Below are positions 46,458-64,000 of a DNA stretch of 64,000 nucleotides, piece by piece (position 1 is the stretch's first letter; each line of letters starts with the position of its first letter). The position numbers were made by a program, and so were the translations under genes. The notes under the pieces are model-generated. The model worked only from the letters and a program-made list of their open reading frames with translations, was not told the origin of the DNA and did no database searches. Source of the stretch: Acanthaster planci (taxonomy: Eukaryota; Echinodermata; Asteroidea; Valvatida; Acanthasteridae); NCBI RefSeq assembly GCF_001949145.1, contig NW_019091364.1:567913-631912 (forward strand). Reading direction: 5' to 3'.

Positions 46458-49400
46458 CCCTTTGATCATAAAAAAGATGCTAGATAGCAACAAGCATCCA
46501 TTTCTAAATGAAATGTTTTCCAAAAAAGTGATGCCGCTTACAACCTTGGGCATGCCTTGTTGATTGGCCTGATCAAAGTTTATTCCATTTCTACTTTTAA
46601 CAGTTAAAATGGCACATGGGATTTCTCAAACCTTAGGAAACCTTTGCCCACAGAAATTGAGATTTCAAAGTGATTCACTCTCTGTTCGGAAGAGGTTAGA
46701 AAAAAATCAGCCTCCCAAAATGATTGGACCCATAGCTGATCTGAAAATCCTAAGATTTTTTACCTCTTGGCAAAATTCTCCTCAGCTCAGCATTATCATG
46801 TCCTTATCACTTTAAAAGGGAACATAAAGACAGTTCTAGATCTCAATAAGCAGCTTTGCACTAGAGTGTATAATTTTCTAAGGTTTTAATTTACAGGTGT
46901 TTTGGTTTCAAAGAAAGCATATTATACCAAGTTCTTTATTTCCGATGTGATTATCATAGATTAGTGTACTTGTGTATTGGTGAGTGTTACATGTACGGTC
47001 AAATTGCTGTTTCTGTATTTTTCATGGCTATTTATACCTCTATTAACATCAGTCCAATGAGCTTGCCTTGAATTTCTTGGATCCAAACATATGCATATGC
47101 AGTTACACCAACATACTTGTTCAGCTGTGGCGGGGACAAGACGCGTGCCAAAGCATAGACGTTGCAGGGACCAGAAATGTTATGGGGGGGCAAACCTAGC
47201 CTCTCAACATGGTCTTCATTTTCCGAACCATAGAAATTATCCCTTTGGCACAGGATAACAGCTTGGGCACACCTGTTCAATGGTGGACCTCCCATTGTCT
47301 TATTCTTCATTTGTCAGCTTTTGAGGACGGTCTCCCAAGGCAGTATACGCAGTTCGTCGATCGTAGACTCTTAGCTAACTGTCAAACCTGTGGTTCAGTC
47401 CACAATTTAAATGTGTAGTATTTTCAACACGAACACCACACTTTGTATAAAGTTAGTATCCTTTCTGAAATGATTTCATTTCAATTGTTTCTCTTGCTAA
47501 AGTTGCTTCATAGAGACTAAGAGAAGTTATCGCTCGCGGGTGCAATATGGGAATATATTATCCGACCTATTTCTCTTATAATCACTTTTGCAGGTGATTT
47601 TTATGCGTATTTTCATTTTCAGTTATGCATGTAGTTCAGTGGTTTAAGTCGAGTAAGAAAGCAGTCTTGGTAAGTAGTAACAAATACAAGTTTATGTCTT
47701 GGTTTTGTTAATACGCCCATATGTGCATGTATGTGCTTAAGAAATTGTTGATTATTTGCCAACTCAATTTTCTGATCTGTAGGTATAAATATAACATCAG
47801 TCTTGATGTATCGGTGTTGGATGGCGTTGAACAAAAAGGTTGGTTCAATGGTTTTATTCCAAAGGATAAATGTGCCTCTATGTTCTGATTCTTGGATGGC
47901 CAGTATTACTGCAATTAATTGCTCCAGTAATCGTGAACCTTGGAACTTTTCCAAAATCCTCCAAAATCCATCACGTTTTTAGAAACCAGTGGTATATTCT
48001 TTGCTCTTCAAATTTTAAGAGACATCAGCGCTTCACGTTCATATTGGCTGAACCTCTACACTCTCGGAAACTGTCCAAAACATCTGTTAGATTTTGAAGG
48101 ATCTTGTAGGGTGTGGGCCAGGGGACATGTACAGGTGAATTGATGTTTTCAAAAGACTTAGGAAACAGTTATATCATGGACCTACACTAAGCTGTTCATG
48201 CAGAAGGTAGACAGGCACAGGTAGTTTAAAATGAATTGACAGAGGTTTGCTGGATCCTTTGATGGCAGGAATCAACGGGAGTGCCTTTTCATGAGGAATA
48301 TGGTTTTATATATAGTATCACATGCATATTTGCTGTATTTTTGCTGCTTAAGAGTTGGTAAACAGGGTTTTTAATTAGTTCGGGGTGAGCAGAGATCAGC
48401 ATGATTACTCATTAATTTTTGCTCTTTCGTTCATTTTTGTGGAGTTACATGGTGATATGAATAGATCACATGAAGATGAACAACATTTTCCAGTAGCCAA
48501 TCTGTGCTTTGATTTTCTCTTTTCTTTGTGTTTTCCCTGTTAATCAGCACCATAGATTGGATCGTATTCAGTGACAGGGTCCCTGAACAGGCTGATGTTA
48601 TTACCAAGTAACAAATATTTACTTTAGACATTGTCAAATTTCAGTAGGTTAACACAGCTAAGAGCAGAAGTTGGGGGAGGGTTAAAAAGTACATCTTCCA
48701 CATACACCTACGACGACAATTTGTTGCTTTGCATGCAGTGCCGTGAGTACATACCTACATGAATATGTACATGTACGTGTGGTGAAAGGAAGCATATTGT
48801 ACTTGGTTTTAAAATTTAATTCGGTGGCATTTTTACCCTTTGGCGTGCTGGCTTCATAAGAATTAAGCTATGTGTAATGATATTGGACAAACCTCCTCTT
48901 CAAAGAGGCTTGCAGGAAAAATTGATACTCTGTTAATGAATATTTTGGTTGTACACATTCTTGCATGTGTCATGCCTATCATTAGAACAAGTAGGTGAAA
49001 GGTCAGTGCATATTACTTACCCCCCTTGCTTCTCCTTTGGGGTGTTATATTCATGACTACATGTACAGTGTATTCATATTTGCATAATGCCTTATATAGA
49101 GGCATTTTACTTTGATGAAATGTGCCATCAAAAATATTCTGTTGGCGAAAACAGAATACCACCTCTGTGCAGACATTTCGGCACTGCTTGCAAACACCTG
49201 TGAGTCACCATGCTTCCTTTACAACAGTGTGATGGGTTGTTTATATCTAGTTGTCACATTGCTGTGCCCAGACTCCAATGTCCTGTGGGGGAAAAAAGTC
49301 ATCAAATACTTGGACTATGCACAGCATGATGATTGTTTCTGGGGACGGGGACTGTTGTTTTGAGTTCTTGTTTCTTTGATTTGTTAAGTTTGTGTTCTGA

Positions 49401-49984
49401 AAGGAGGAAGATGTGAAGTTTTTTTTGTCAGTCGTGGATCAGTCATTTGCCATGCAAATTGAATCTCAGTATGTTTTATGCATTGCCTTGAGATGCCTGG
49501 CCAGACCCACTGAAATGCAACCCTCTACCAAAATATTCTTTCTTCAACAAAATGTAGGAGCAAGTATGTCAGGAATTCCTTCCCCAATCCATCAAAAACC
49601 AAAACGGTTCGAATGCGCTTTGAAAGTTGAAGGATACTGTCCAACCTTAGATACATGTATGTTTAGTACATGTGGAATTAAGTGTAGAGGGTTTGTCTTT
49701 GGATTGAAATTTGAAGTCTTTGATGTATTTTCAAGTGTGAAAATTGATTTGCAGGTGTGTAAAACATTTAATTAATGGCCATTTAAACTCCTCTGAATGA
49801 CATACTTTGCCTGTGTATTTTGTTTTTATTTAGACTCATGGAATAATTTCCCCAATGTTACATATTGAACCAGCTTTTGGAATGGCTCTTTGAAACAGCA
49901 AGCCTGAGATAAATAACAATGGAGTGCATTTTTATATAAGTTTTGTGGATTAAAATTCAAGCTGAAGTGTTTTCAGTCTTTGAA
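46458..49984. other. No gene recognised
   Basis: Short frames without family motifs. A segment at 47935-48110 carries AAATCCTCCAAAATCC and TTTTGAAGGATC words reminiscent of the element at 19223. Confidence 0.45.
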
Positions 49985-52620
49985 AAACTCCATTTTTATT
50001 AAAATTATGATCTAGAGACCACAAAGTTAAGAATGTGTTTGTGTTCACTTTTTCATCAGGTATTGCCAAGTGTTTGATACAGATTGGCCAAAATGTAACT
50101 TTTTCATTCTGTTAGCCCCTGAAAATTCAGAGAAATTGTGATCCAGAGGACTGCAACATACTAAATGTTGCATTTCATTCAAAAAGCATTTCCAAGTGAA
50201 TTGCAGAAAAAGAATTTTTTGCCATAATGTGAAAATGAAAATTTTCATCAAAATTTCATCCCACATGTAGATTACTGTGATCTTGCATATCTCTTGCATT
50301 TCATTCAAAAAAATTCTTTTTCTGAAAGGATTTATAAGTTAATTTTCCAAAAGTGTCAGATTTTCGCCCAATTTCTTTTGCAGGGCAAATCCAATGCAAC
50401 TTTTTTAAAGAAATACTGCATTTTCTTAATAATATATAACCTAGATGACTACGACCTTGCATTTTATTTTAAAATAGTGGTTTGTGGAAAAGCAAAGTCT
50501 CAGCCCAAATTCAATTGTCATGCAACGCTTACTCCTTTAGCTTCTCAAAATATTTTCATTTTCGGTGAAATTATGATCTATGTGACTTCACCACCTTCAA
50601 GATTTGTTTCCATTTTGCAAAGGTAATCCCTTGAATTTTTTTCCCATTGATGAAATTTCTTTTTCGTTAAAATTAACACCTCCATGGCCCTACGACCTTC
50701 AAAATATCTTCTGATTCATTCATAAAGTAGTTCTGGGTGATTTACAGAAAAGTCAAATTTTGGCCCAAATTTCATTAATTATGCAAGGATAACCCCTTGC
50801 AATTTTTTCAAAATATAAAATTACCATCTTCATCAAAATTTACATCTAAATGAGTCTAAATGATTCATTCAAAAANNNNNNNNNNNNNNNNNNNNNNNNN
50901 NNNNNNNNNNNNNNNNNNNNNNNNNNNNNNNNNNNNNNNNNNNNNNNNNNNNNNNNNNNNNNNNNNNNNNNNNNNNNNNNNNNNNNNNNNNNNNNNNNNN
51001 NNNNNNNNNNNNNNNNNNNNNNNNNNNNNNNNNNNNNNNNNNNNNNNNNNNNNNNNNNNNNNNNNNNNNNNNNNNNNNNNNNNNNNNNNNNNNNNNNNNN
51101 NNNNNNNNNNNNNNNNNNNNNNNNNNNNNNNNNNNNNNNNNNNNNNNNNNNNNNNNNNNNNNNNNNNNNNNNNNNNNNNNNNNNNNNNNNNNNNNNNNNN
51201 NNNNNNNNNNNNNNNNNNNNNNNNNNNNNNNNNNNNNNNNNNNNNNNNNNNNNNNNNNNNNNNNNNNNNNNNNAGTGATTTATAGCAAAGTCAAATTTTG
51301 GCCCAAATTTCATTATTTTGCAAGGCTAACCCCTTGCAATTTTTTTCAAAATATGAAATTTTAATTTACTTCAAAATTAAGACCTGAATGACTCCACGAC
51401 CTCTGAAATATCTTCTGATTCAATCAAAACATAGTTCTGGGTGATTTACAGAAAAGTCAAATTTTGGCCAAAATTTAATTATTTTGCAAGGCTAACCCCT
51501 TGCAATTTTTTCAAAATATCAAATTTCTATTTTTATTAAAAATAAGATCTTCAGGGCTCTAAAACCTTCAAAATATCTTCCAATTCATTCAAAACGTAGT
51601 TCTGGGTGATTTACAGCAAAGTCAAATTTTGGCCCAAATGTCATTATTTTACTAGGCTAACCCCTTGCAATTTTCCAAAATATAAAATTACCATCTTCAT
51701 CAAAATTCAGATCTGAATGACTCCATGACCTCCGAAATATCTTCTGATTCAATCAAAAAGTGGTTCTGAGTGATTTATAGCAAAGGCAAATTTTGGCCCA
51801 AATTTAATTATTTTGCAAGGCTAACCCCTTGCAATTTTTTCAAAATATCAAATTTCTATTTTCAGTAAAATTAAGATCTTCATGGCTCTACAACCTTCAA
51901 AATATATTCCAATTCATTCAAAACGTAGTTCTGGGTGATTTACAGAAAAATCTTATTTTGGCAAAAATTTTATTATTTTGCAAGGCTAACCACTTGCAAT
52001 TTTTTTCAAAATATGAAATTTCTATTTACATCAAAATTAAGATCTGAATGACTCCCCAACCTCTGAAATATCTTCTGATTCAATCAAAAAGTGGTTCTGA
52101 GTGAATTACAGCAAAGTCAAATTTTGGCCCAAATGTCATTATTTTGCTAGGCTAACCCCTTGCAATTTTTTCAAAATATGAAATTCCCGTTTTCAGTTAA
52201 ATACAGATCTAGATGACACAGCAACCGTAATTTAAAAATATCTTCCAATTCAATGAATAAGTAGTTCCGAGGGATTTGCAGAAAAGTCATATTTTGCAAA
52301 GCCAACCCATTGAATAATTTTTAATTTAATCCATATTTTCAGTGAAATTGTGATCTATATGATTTTCACCACTATGAGCATATGTTTCTTTGCATTTAAA
52401 AAGTGTTTCCAATTAAATTGTTGAAAAGCCAAATTTCGGTAACAATTTTTGTTTTTGCAAATTTAAGCCCTTGCAACTTTTTTAATATGAAATACATATT
52501 TTTAGCAATACATTGATCGCAATGATTTCACCATGTTTTGATTTTTTTCATTCAAAAAAAGTTGCAGAGAGTGAGTGATTTGCAGAAAGACCATATTTTA
52601 ACCTTAAATTGGAACAATTT
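49985..52620 (+). repeat. About 165-bp AT-rich satellite array, interrupted by assembly gap
   Basis: GGCTAACCCCTTGCAATTTT recurs at about 51324, 51490, 51655 (variant), 51819, 51984 and 52150, spaced 164-166 bp. Each unit also holds TTCTGGGTGATTTACAG and AAATTTTGGCC. Units near the gap are alike; those at both flanks (before 50700, after 52200) are strongly diverged, the usual pattern of a satellite edge. Confidence 0.85.
50876..51273. other. Assembly gap, 398 Ns, inside the satellite
   Basis: Sequence on both sides is satellite. Its true length is probably different from the N count, since arrays of this kind collapse in assembly. Confidence 1.
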
Positions 52621-55600
52621 GAACAAGTAAAAGTGGGACAGAAACACAACTGCCAAAACTTTAATTTGCACTCCAGACAAAATGCAAATTTTAATGGTTA
52701 ATGCGAGTATAAAAAGTACATTGTATGGGAACTAGTTCGGCACTCTAAAAAGAAAAGAAAAACAAGTTACAATATCACAGTATATAGTACAAAAGGGTAG
52801 CAGGTGATAATAGACAAATTGACGAGTTGACAGATATTCCTATTGTTAAAATAATACTTCGTAACACAAGTCATAATTCTCAATCCAATAAAAGAAACTT
52901 AGCAGGGAATACATGTGTGTAGAAGTTGGAAACTCCCTGGAACACCAAATGTGCTCTTCTAACTCAGCCATCCAAGCAAAATTATGAAAATTTTCAAAAG
53001 ACCTGAATTTTTGGGAAGAGAGACAAGTGGAAAGAGCTGGGAAATCCTAACACAGCACATATGTATGTCGAGGGCAGCTGGAACAGTTACGACTTGGATA
53101 CTTTGTCAAGACACGAAGTAGATATACTGACCAGCCAGATTCGACCATAATGATTATCATCAAAAAGATTTCCACAAAACGCAGATGCCTATAAATTCCC
53201 ATCTCTGAAGACCAGAGTGTTTGGATGAAAAGCAGAAAGTACAACCAACCAACCAACCTCATGGAAACATGAAGATACTTAATGTTAATGTTTGCCTCAT
53301 TAAAAATCTGTCCCGTCTGCTTCCACAATTCAAAAATGATCCAATTTATTTCATGCAAATTCAATATGGAAACCACCAATCAATTTTACATGTAACAAAA
53401 ACTGGAGATAGCTTATGTATCTCTCAAATATCAAAGCATTGACTTCATTATCATGTGGAGCAGGATTTTGCATAATTAACACTCCAACACAAAATCTACC
53501 ACAGAAAATTCTCAAAACGCCGTCAGCAAACTTCTTAAATATCTAGCTCAACGTCTTTCCCCAAAACTACCTCTCTCTGAAGTACTGCCTTTCAGTATGA
53601 GGCAAGCCAGCAAACAGCTAGCTAAATTACACAAACATTTTAAACCAAACAACAGAAACTTGTTAATTTGTGTTAATGGTATACATATTTATATATAATA
53701 CAATGCATCATTAGTTTTTAAAAAAGAGTCCAGTACATTATAATTCTGCTCATCCAATCACATTGTTACAAAAATTAGAGAGGGGAAGCTCATCATTGTC
53801 TACATATCAAATCAAATCTCTCCGAGTTACTCTTTTTAAGCAAATATAATGTGCACTCATTTAAAGGCTTGATGTTTAAGCAAAAAGGCAAAGCAATCTT
53901 TGAGCAATTCTGCGTGGAATGTCACAATGCTGTATATTTTGCCATTTTTAAAACAGAATCATAGCTTTCAGTCACATTCTTTCTGCCATGTGTAATTAAA
54001 ACCCAATATTTAATAAAACAAATTAGTACTTCAAGTGTTTATTTTTCCTGGACAAGGAAGAAATTTTTTACAAGTACTAGCCACGATCCGAAAGGTGTTA
54101 AATGAACTAAAAACAAACCATCCAAGGCTCAAAAAAAATCATTCAAATACACTGTTGTTGACTAGAAAAATGAATACGTAATCAGGCCAATGAAGTGCAT
54201 CAAGCAATCAACTTTACACAGAATTCTCCAAATTATGCAACTGTTCCACTTCAGTGTAACCCCTTACTTACCACCATTTTCTTTTATCCAAACATTCCTT
54301 CCTTGCAAAGAATGTCCCACATGTCCATGTTTTTACCAAAGCTTCTCAGCAAGCAGATACTGACTTACTCATAGGAAAGATTTCTAGTATCCTTTTAATT
54401 TTCATGTACATCTCAACTGTAGTCATTTATCACTACATCTACAAAGACTCATGAACTGAGGTATGTATAACATGACTACAACGCCTTGTAAGGACATTTT
54501 TTTTATTAAATCTCTTACAATTTTAACAGTTCAGTTTTGCGGGGCAAAATAAAAAATGGCAGAGCGACTGCAAAACATAATCATGACATTATTAAATAAA
54601 AAAGAAATTTAAGGTGAACAGACAGGCTGTATATTTGAATGCAAGACACAGGCATAATACACAGTGCTCAATCAACTGACCAATCAACTGCATTTAAACC
54701 TATCCTTCATTCTCATTGGTTGACAGAAGAAACTACAGGTGATAGCCATAATCACTGGAAAAATATCACCCCTACATGTACATGGTACACATCAGACAAA
54801 GTTTGTGTGATTATATCGTTCCTCAACATTAGTATCAAGGCAAGCCAAGAATGTTTGGACTACAAAAACCTTCCCTGCCTCCCCCCCAAAAAAAGTTATG
54901 TGTATGTACATTTATCTAAATTGTGTTAAATAAATACATGTTGAGCTAAAAAAAAAAAGTCAAAGAAATTGAGAAAAGATACTTTTGTACAAATATACAC
55001 CCAACTCCCAAACTATGAGGTATTGGCTAAGGAACCTTATCAGGTCAAAGGTACATTTAAGTTTCGAATGACAAAACAACATTATTATCAACATAACAGT
55101 CCAATAAAAAACCTCAATCGGTCCGAGGATTCAAGACTGTTAGGTTAAGAATGCATTTTTTTTCTTGCAAATTCATAAACAACTTTTCCAGTTCCAACGT
55201 CTTTGGAAAATTCAAGATTCACAGAATAAGCCTGGGGCTTCTTTTTTTTTTCTTTTTTGAGGTCAAATCCAGCTCGCATCAAGATACAATCCTCAATAAT
55301 GCATGAGCGAAGTCACACGTATGTTTATGACACCATGAAGGAGACATCATGAAACCTTCATCTTTTAATTTGAAAGGCATCCTAGTTGTGACAAATGAAC
55401 CAGATTTTGGCAAATAATTCAAGGCACTCAGTGGCTACAATTTTGAGATATCTGTGGGTTGGATGAAGGCATTGTACAAGATGGCATCTGTTTATATACA
55501 TGTACATAAACTGGAATTTGAGAAAATATGGCACACCGTGTAGCTGTGCTTTGCAGCATGCCGTGTGCTTCTTGTTCCATTCGTTCATTGGCGGAAAACA

Positions 55601-56149
55601 AGGTCAATATTGGAGTATGAAATGAATAAACGTGAGTTCCGCACATACATGTACACTGTAAATGAGAGCACTGCAAGTGTACTCAATCAATTTATAGTAC
55701 TGTGAGTGAATGAGAAAATGTTCTCTTTTTGGCATATAAAATATATGAGACTATATTAAGTGAAACAGTAAGAATTATCTCATAAGGAGACAGACAGAAT
55801 GTTCCATTCCACGAGGCCAAACCAAGCAGAATGGAACAGATTATCCGTCATCAAATTTAAATTCATTCCACTGCACAAATCTGACCCATGCATGATCTGC
55901 TTTACACAATGCCTGAATGAATCCTTACAGTGCCTTCATAAATCTCTGCCTGAATTAATTCCTCATCACCAACAAGTTCAGATATTTCTTGTGACTGTGC
56001 AATGGAACTCCCATGTACCGTGGAACAGAACTTCCATTTTTGTAGTGCAGCTCAGCCTTGCTTCCGTAGAAATAATTCAGTGGCACACAATCGGGAGGAG
56101 AAATTTACTCATGTATTGTTCATTACAAAATATTTCTTAGGAGAAGAGA
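52621..56149. other. No gene recognised; possible PARD3 3' flank
   Basis: AT-rich with A and T tracts and no supportable exon on either strand. The PARD3 3' UTR may extend into it. Confidence 0.45.
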
Positions 56150-56184
56150 TTTATTCATGCATTGTTCATTACAAAATATTTCTT
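56093..56184 (+). repeat. 45-bp tandem duplication
   Basis: TTTA(C/T)TCATG(T/C)ATTGTTCATT followed by ACAAAATATTTCTT occurs twice in a row with few differences. No coding sense. Confidence 0.7.
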
Positions 56185-56623
56185 GTTTGAATAAATGTTC
56201 AGCTTCATGGTAGAAAGGGAATGAAGTCTGGCTAGTTGTAACTTGTATGTACTTTTAGGAACACTGGCCAGACCATGATAAAGTCTCAACTCCCTACTGG
56301 CTATACTTTAAGCAATCAATACATATCTCCTCGATCGCCTGCTAAATAGTTATCATGGAATTGAATTCAAAAGCCTAGCCCATCTCTGAAATTGAGGCGG
56401 TTGTGATTTTTTCCATTTTGAGTAAAAATGTGCAAATCTTTCTCCAAAAAAGATTTCAAACTTTACAGAAAGACCACGTCAGGAAATACAAGCAGTTATG
56501 TTGACAGAAATTGGAGATTATTTATCGCATATTTCACAGTATCGGTGCGTCCATGCACTACAAAGAAGAAAACCACGCTTTTTTTGGTCCAATTTCAAAT
56601 TGCAGTAAAAACTTGTCCCCTTA

Positions 56624-62054
<5,431 letters not shown>

Positions 62055-64000
62055 CTGGAACAACAGACACAACACAAACACAGTGCAGTTAATGGTGATG
62101 CAAACAGTCATGCAGGTTATTCAGACTATTCAAAAGGCTCAGGAATCAAACAGAACATCAGCAATACGCATTCCTATCAGATCCATGCACACCTTAACAA
62201 AGGTGCTCTCCAATGCCATGCAATGAAAAATGATAAGATATTCCACTTTTACATGCAGTTCAGCAGGTGGGTTACCAAAGAAGGCCGGTTAGGGTATTAA
62301 ATATGTTGACACATTTTTTAGCACAGGTGCTTGAAAATATTTAAACCCTATCACTTCAAAATGAAAACAGCTTCTCCAAATATTTCAAATATTTGAAAAC
62401 ATTTAAACCCTATCACTTTAAAATGAAAACAGCTTCTGCACGATAATATTTTGTGAAGTTTATTTCATTCTCATGGAGTGAAATTCCACCCTTCGTGAAT
62501 TCAATTTCCTCACTGAATCTTCCTCATTTGGCAATGTGGATGCACCTGGTCATAAATAATTCCCAACTCTTTCTGAGTTGCCCATTGTCGATGGTACAAA
62601 ACCGAGATGAAAATATGTAACACGACTCGGTTATCACGTAAACACTGCACAACGTGTGGATAATGAGAAACTGATCGGCGGCGACTGAATGGCTCCTCAG
62701 TTCTACAAATTCAGCATCAATTGCCTTAAAAATGCCAGTTACCATGACAACAGCATCCATGGGATAATTCACTGTCACTCATTCCAAATATCACTGAATC
62801 TTGAATCACTGACTAATGCTCTCACAAATGCAGACTGCAAAGTAATCTGGGGAAATTTTACAATTGTCAGATGATATCAAATTTTCCCTTGATAAAAAAT
62901 CTAAGCCAAAAAGTTAGGACAGACAAGGACCTTCTGATTTCTTAAATGTTGACACACAAAATAAAAAGATTCTTTAAATGACCTACTTCCAAAACATAAA
63001 TGTAGAAACGAATGTAAATCTAAATATTCAAATTGACAGCTTTGACAAACTTCCTGGCCATTTGGGATCTGATATTCAGGACTCCATGTGACAGAATGAG
63101 TCCTCGTCCGTTCCTGGAAGACAGAGGTGAAGGGCCTACAACTGATTATGGAATACTCCAGGCTCTACCAGCAAGTGGTCCATTGACAAGATCTAATATA
63201 CTAAGTACTTGTTTTCATGGCAAATACAAAGAAGGTGGTAACTTTTCACTTCTTAGAAAACACTTTTCATTGACGTATGAATAAGGGCGCTTGTTGTCAT
63301 ACAACGCAAACCTTGTCAGAAAAGAAAAAAGGGTACAAAGTTACAAAGTCAATCCTTTAAAACGCAATGTTTTGGAGAAATACTGACCACTACATTGTTC
63401 TCACCGGCCACTTCACATGAAACACAAATGTAAAGTGGATCATATATTGCACAAAAACTATGGAGACACTCTTGTTCTACCTCCAATGACATTGAACTTT
63501 GGCTCATGAATACGGAAACCTTCATTTGCGTAAAACCCAAAATGTTGAAATTTCTTCCTTTTACTGCTACGAAGGAAGCAAAAAGTCATTTTAACTCGTA
63601 AATAAAGCTGGGCTACATGTATTCAAGTCCTAAAAATCCTGCTATACACTTTACACGGTTCCAGTATAAGCGAAATGCATCCGATCAAACAGTTCATACA
63701 TCTCTTCAGTTTTAAATACCACTCCAGCCTCGCATTGATGGTGTCACATTGTGTCACATCCATCTATGTAAGGAATTTCAAAAAATATGTCAACAAACTG
63801 AAAAGACCATGAGATCAGAATCTATTTACGAACAGCTTTGTGGAGAGCTACGTGGGATGACAGATTTGGACAACTCTACAAAAACCGGACATCTTTCTTC
63901 GTCTTTTGGCACCGAGCACACAAGGAAACCTACCAATATCTGCTTTTGTGAGGAAAGGAATTGACCACAAAGAGAAAATTTCAAGAGTTTAGCTCCAGAC
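62055..64000. other. PARD3 intron upstream of the first visible exon
   Basis: The next upstream exon must end in phase 1 on the minus strand. A frame ending near 63401 with a GTGAGA donor has that phase, but its product (CAIYDPLYICVSCEVA) does not resemble Par-3, so no exon is called. Confidence 0.45.
62331..62440 (+). repeat. Short tandem duplication
   Basis: CATTTAAACCCTATCACTT-like sequence followed by AAAATGAAAACAGCTTCT occurs twice, about 65 bp apart, upstream of the first PARD3 exon in the window. Confidence 0.65.

Noticed and set aside
63349-63540. Possible additional upstream PARD3 exon
   Set aside because: The donor phase fits, but the product is hydrophobic and unlike Par-3, and the acceptor is weak.

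Overview
The window is animal (metazoan) nuclear DNA. It has multi-exon genes with GT-AG introns, tRNA-derived SINEs with target-site duplications, many small palindromic DNA transposons, two assembly gaps (19856-20512, 50876-51273) and a dispersed palindrome TACATGTA. The gene set and repeat style suggest a marine invertebrate deuterostome, perhaps an echinoderm such as a sea star. The species call is inference.

Layout. 1-15.5 kb holds no intact gene, only mobile elements, including a TTAA-flanked element (8568-10043) carrying a broken P2X7-like first exon split by a SINE. 15.5-25.9 kb (+) is a complete WIPF (WASP-interacting protein) gene in five coding exons, 511 codons. 29.75-33.55 kb (-) is a complete LRRC46 gene in seven coding exons, 349 codons, convergent with WIPF. 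36.1-46.4 kb (+) is a tandem cluster of three core-1 beta-1,3-galactosyltransferase relatives. The first has lost its DxD metal-binding motif and looks like the chaperone COSMC (C1GALT1C1). The other two keep the catalytic motifs, but only the last has a recognisable terminal exon. 50-52.6 kb is an AT-rich satellite of about 165 bp. 56.6-62.1 kb (-) is the 3' part of PARD3 (Par-3), seven exons, whose largest exon encodes a very long RD/KD-rich tract and contains an apparent one-base frameshift.

Biology. WIPF links WASP-family proteins to actin; PARD3 organises cell polarity with aPKC and Par-6; LRRC46 is a ciliary/sperm-flagellar leucine-rich repeat protein; the C1GALT1/COSMC-like cluster makes core-1 O-glycans in the secretory pathway. 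The genes do not form a pathway. The functional unit of most interest is the glycosyltransferase cluster, where a putative chaperone-type paralog lies next to its likely clients.

Exon boundaries were inferred by eye from GT/AG sites and phase continuity; in WIPF, LRRC46, the last C1GALT1 copy and PARD3 all phases agree (PARD3 after allowing for the one-base shift). No transcript or database evidence was available.
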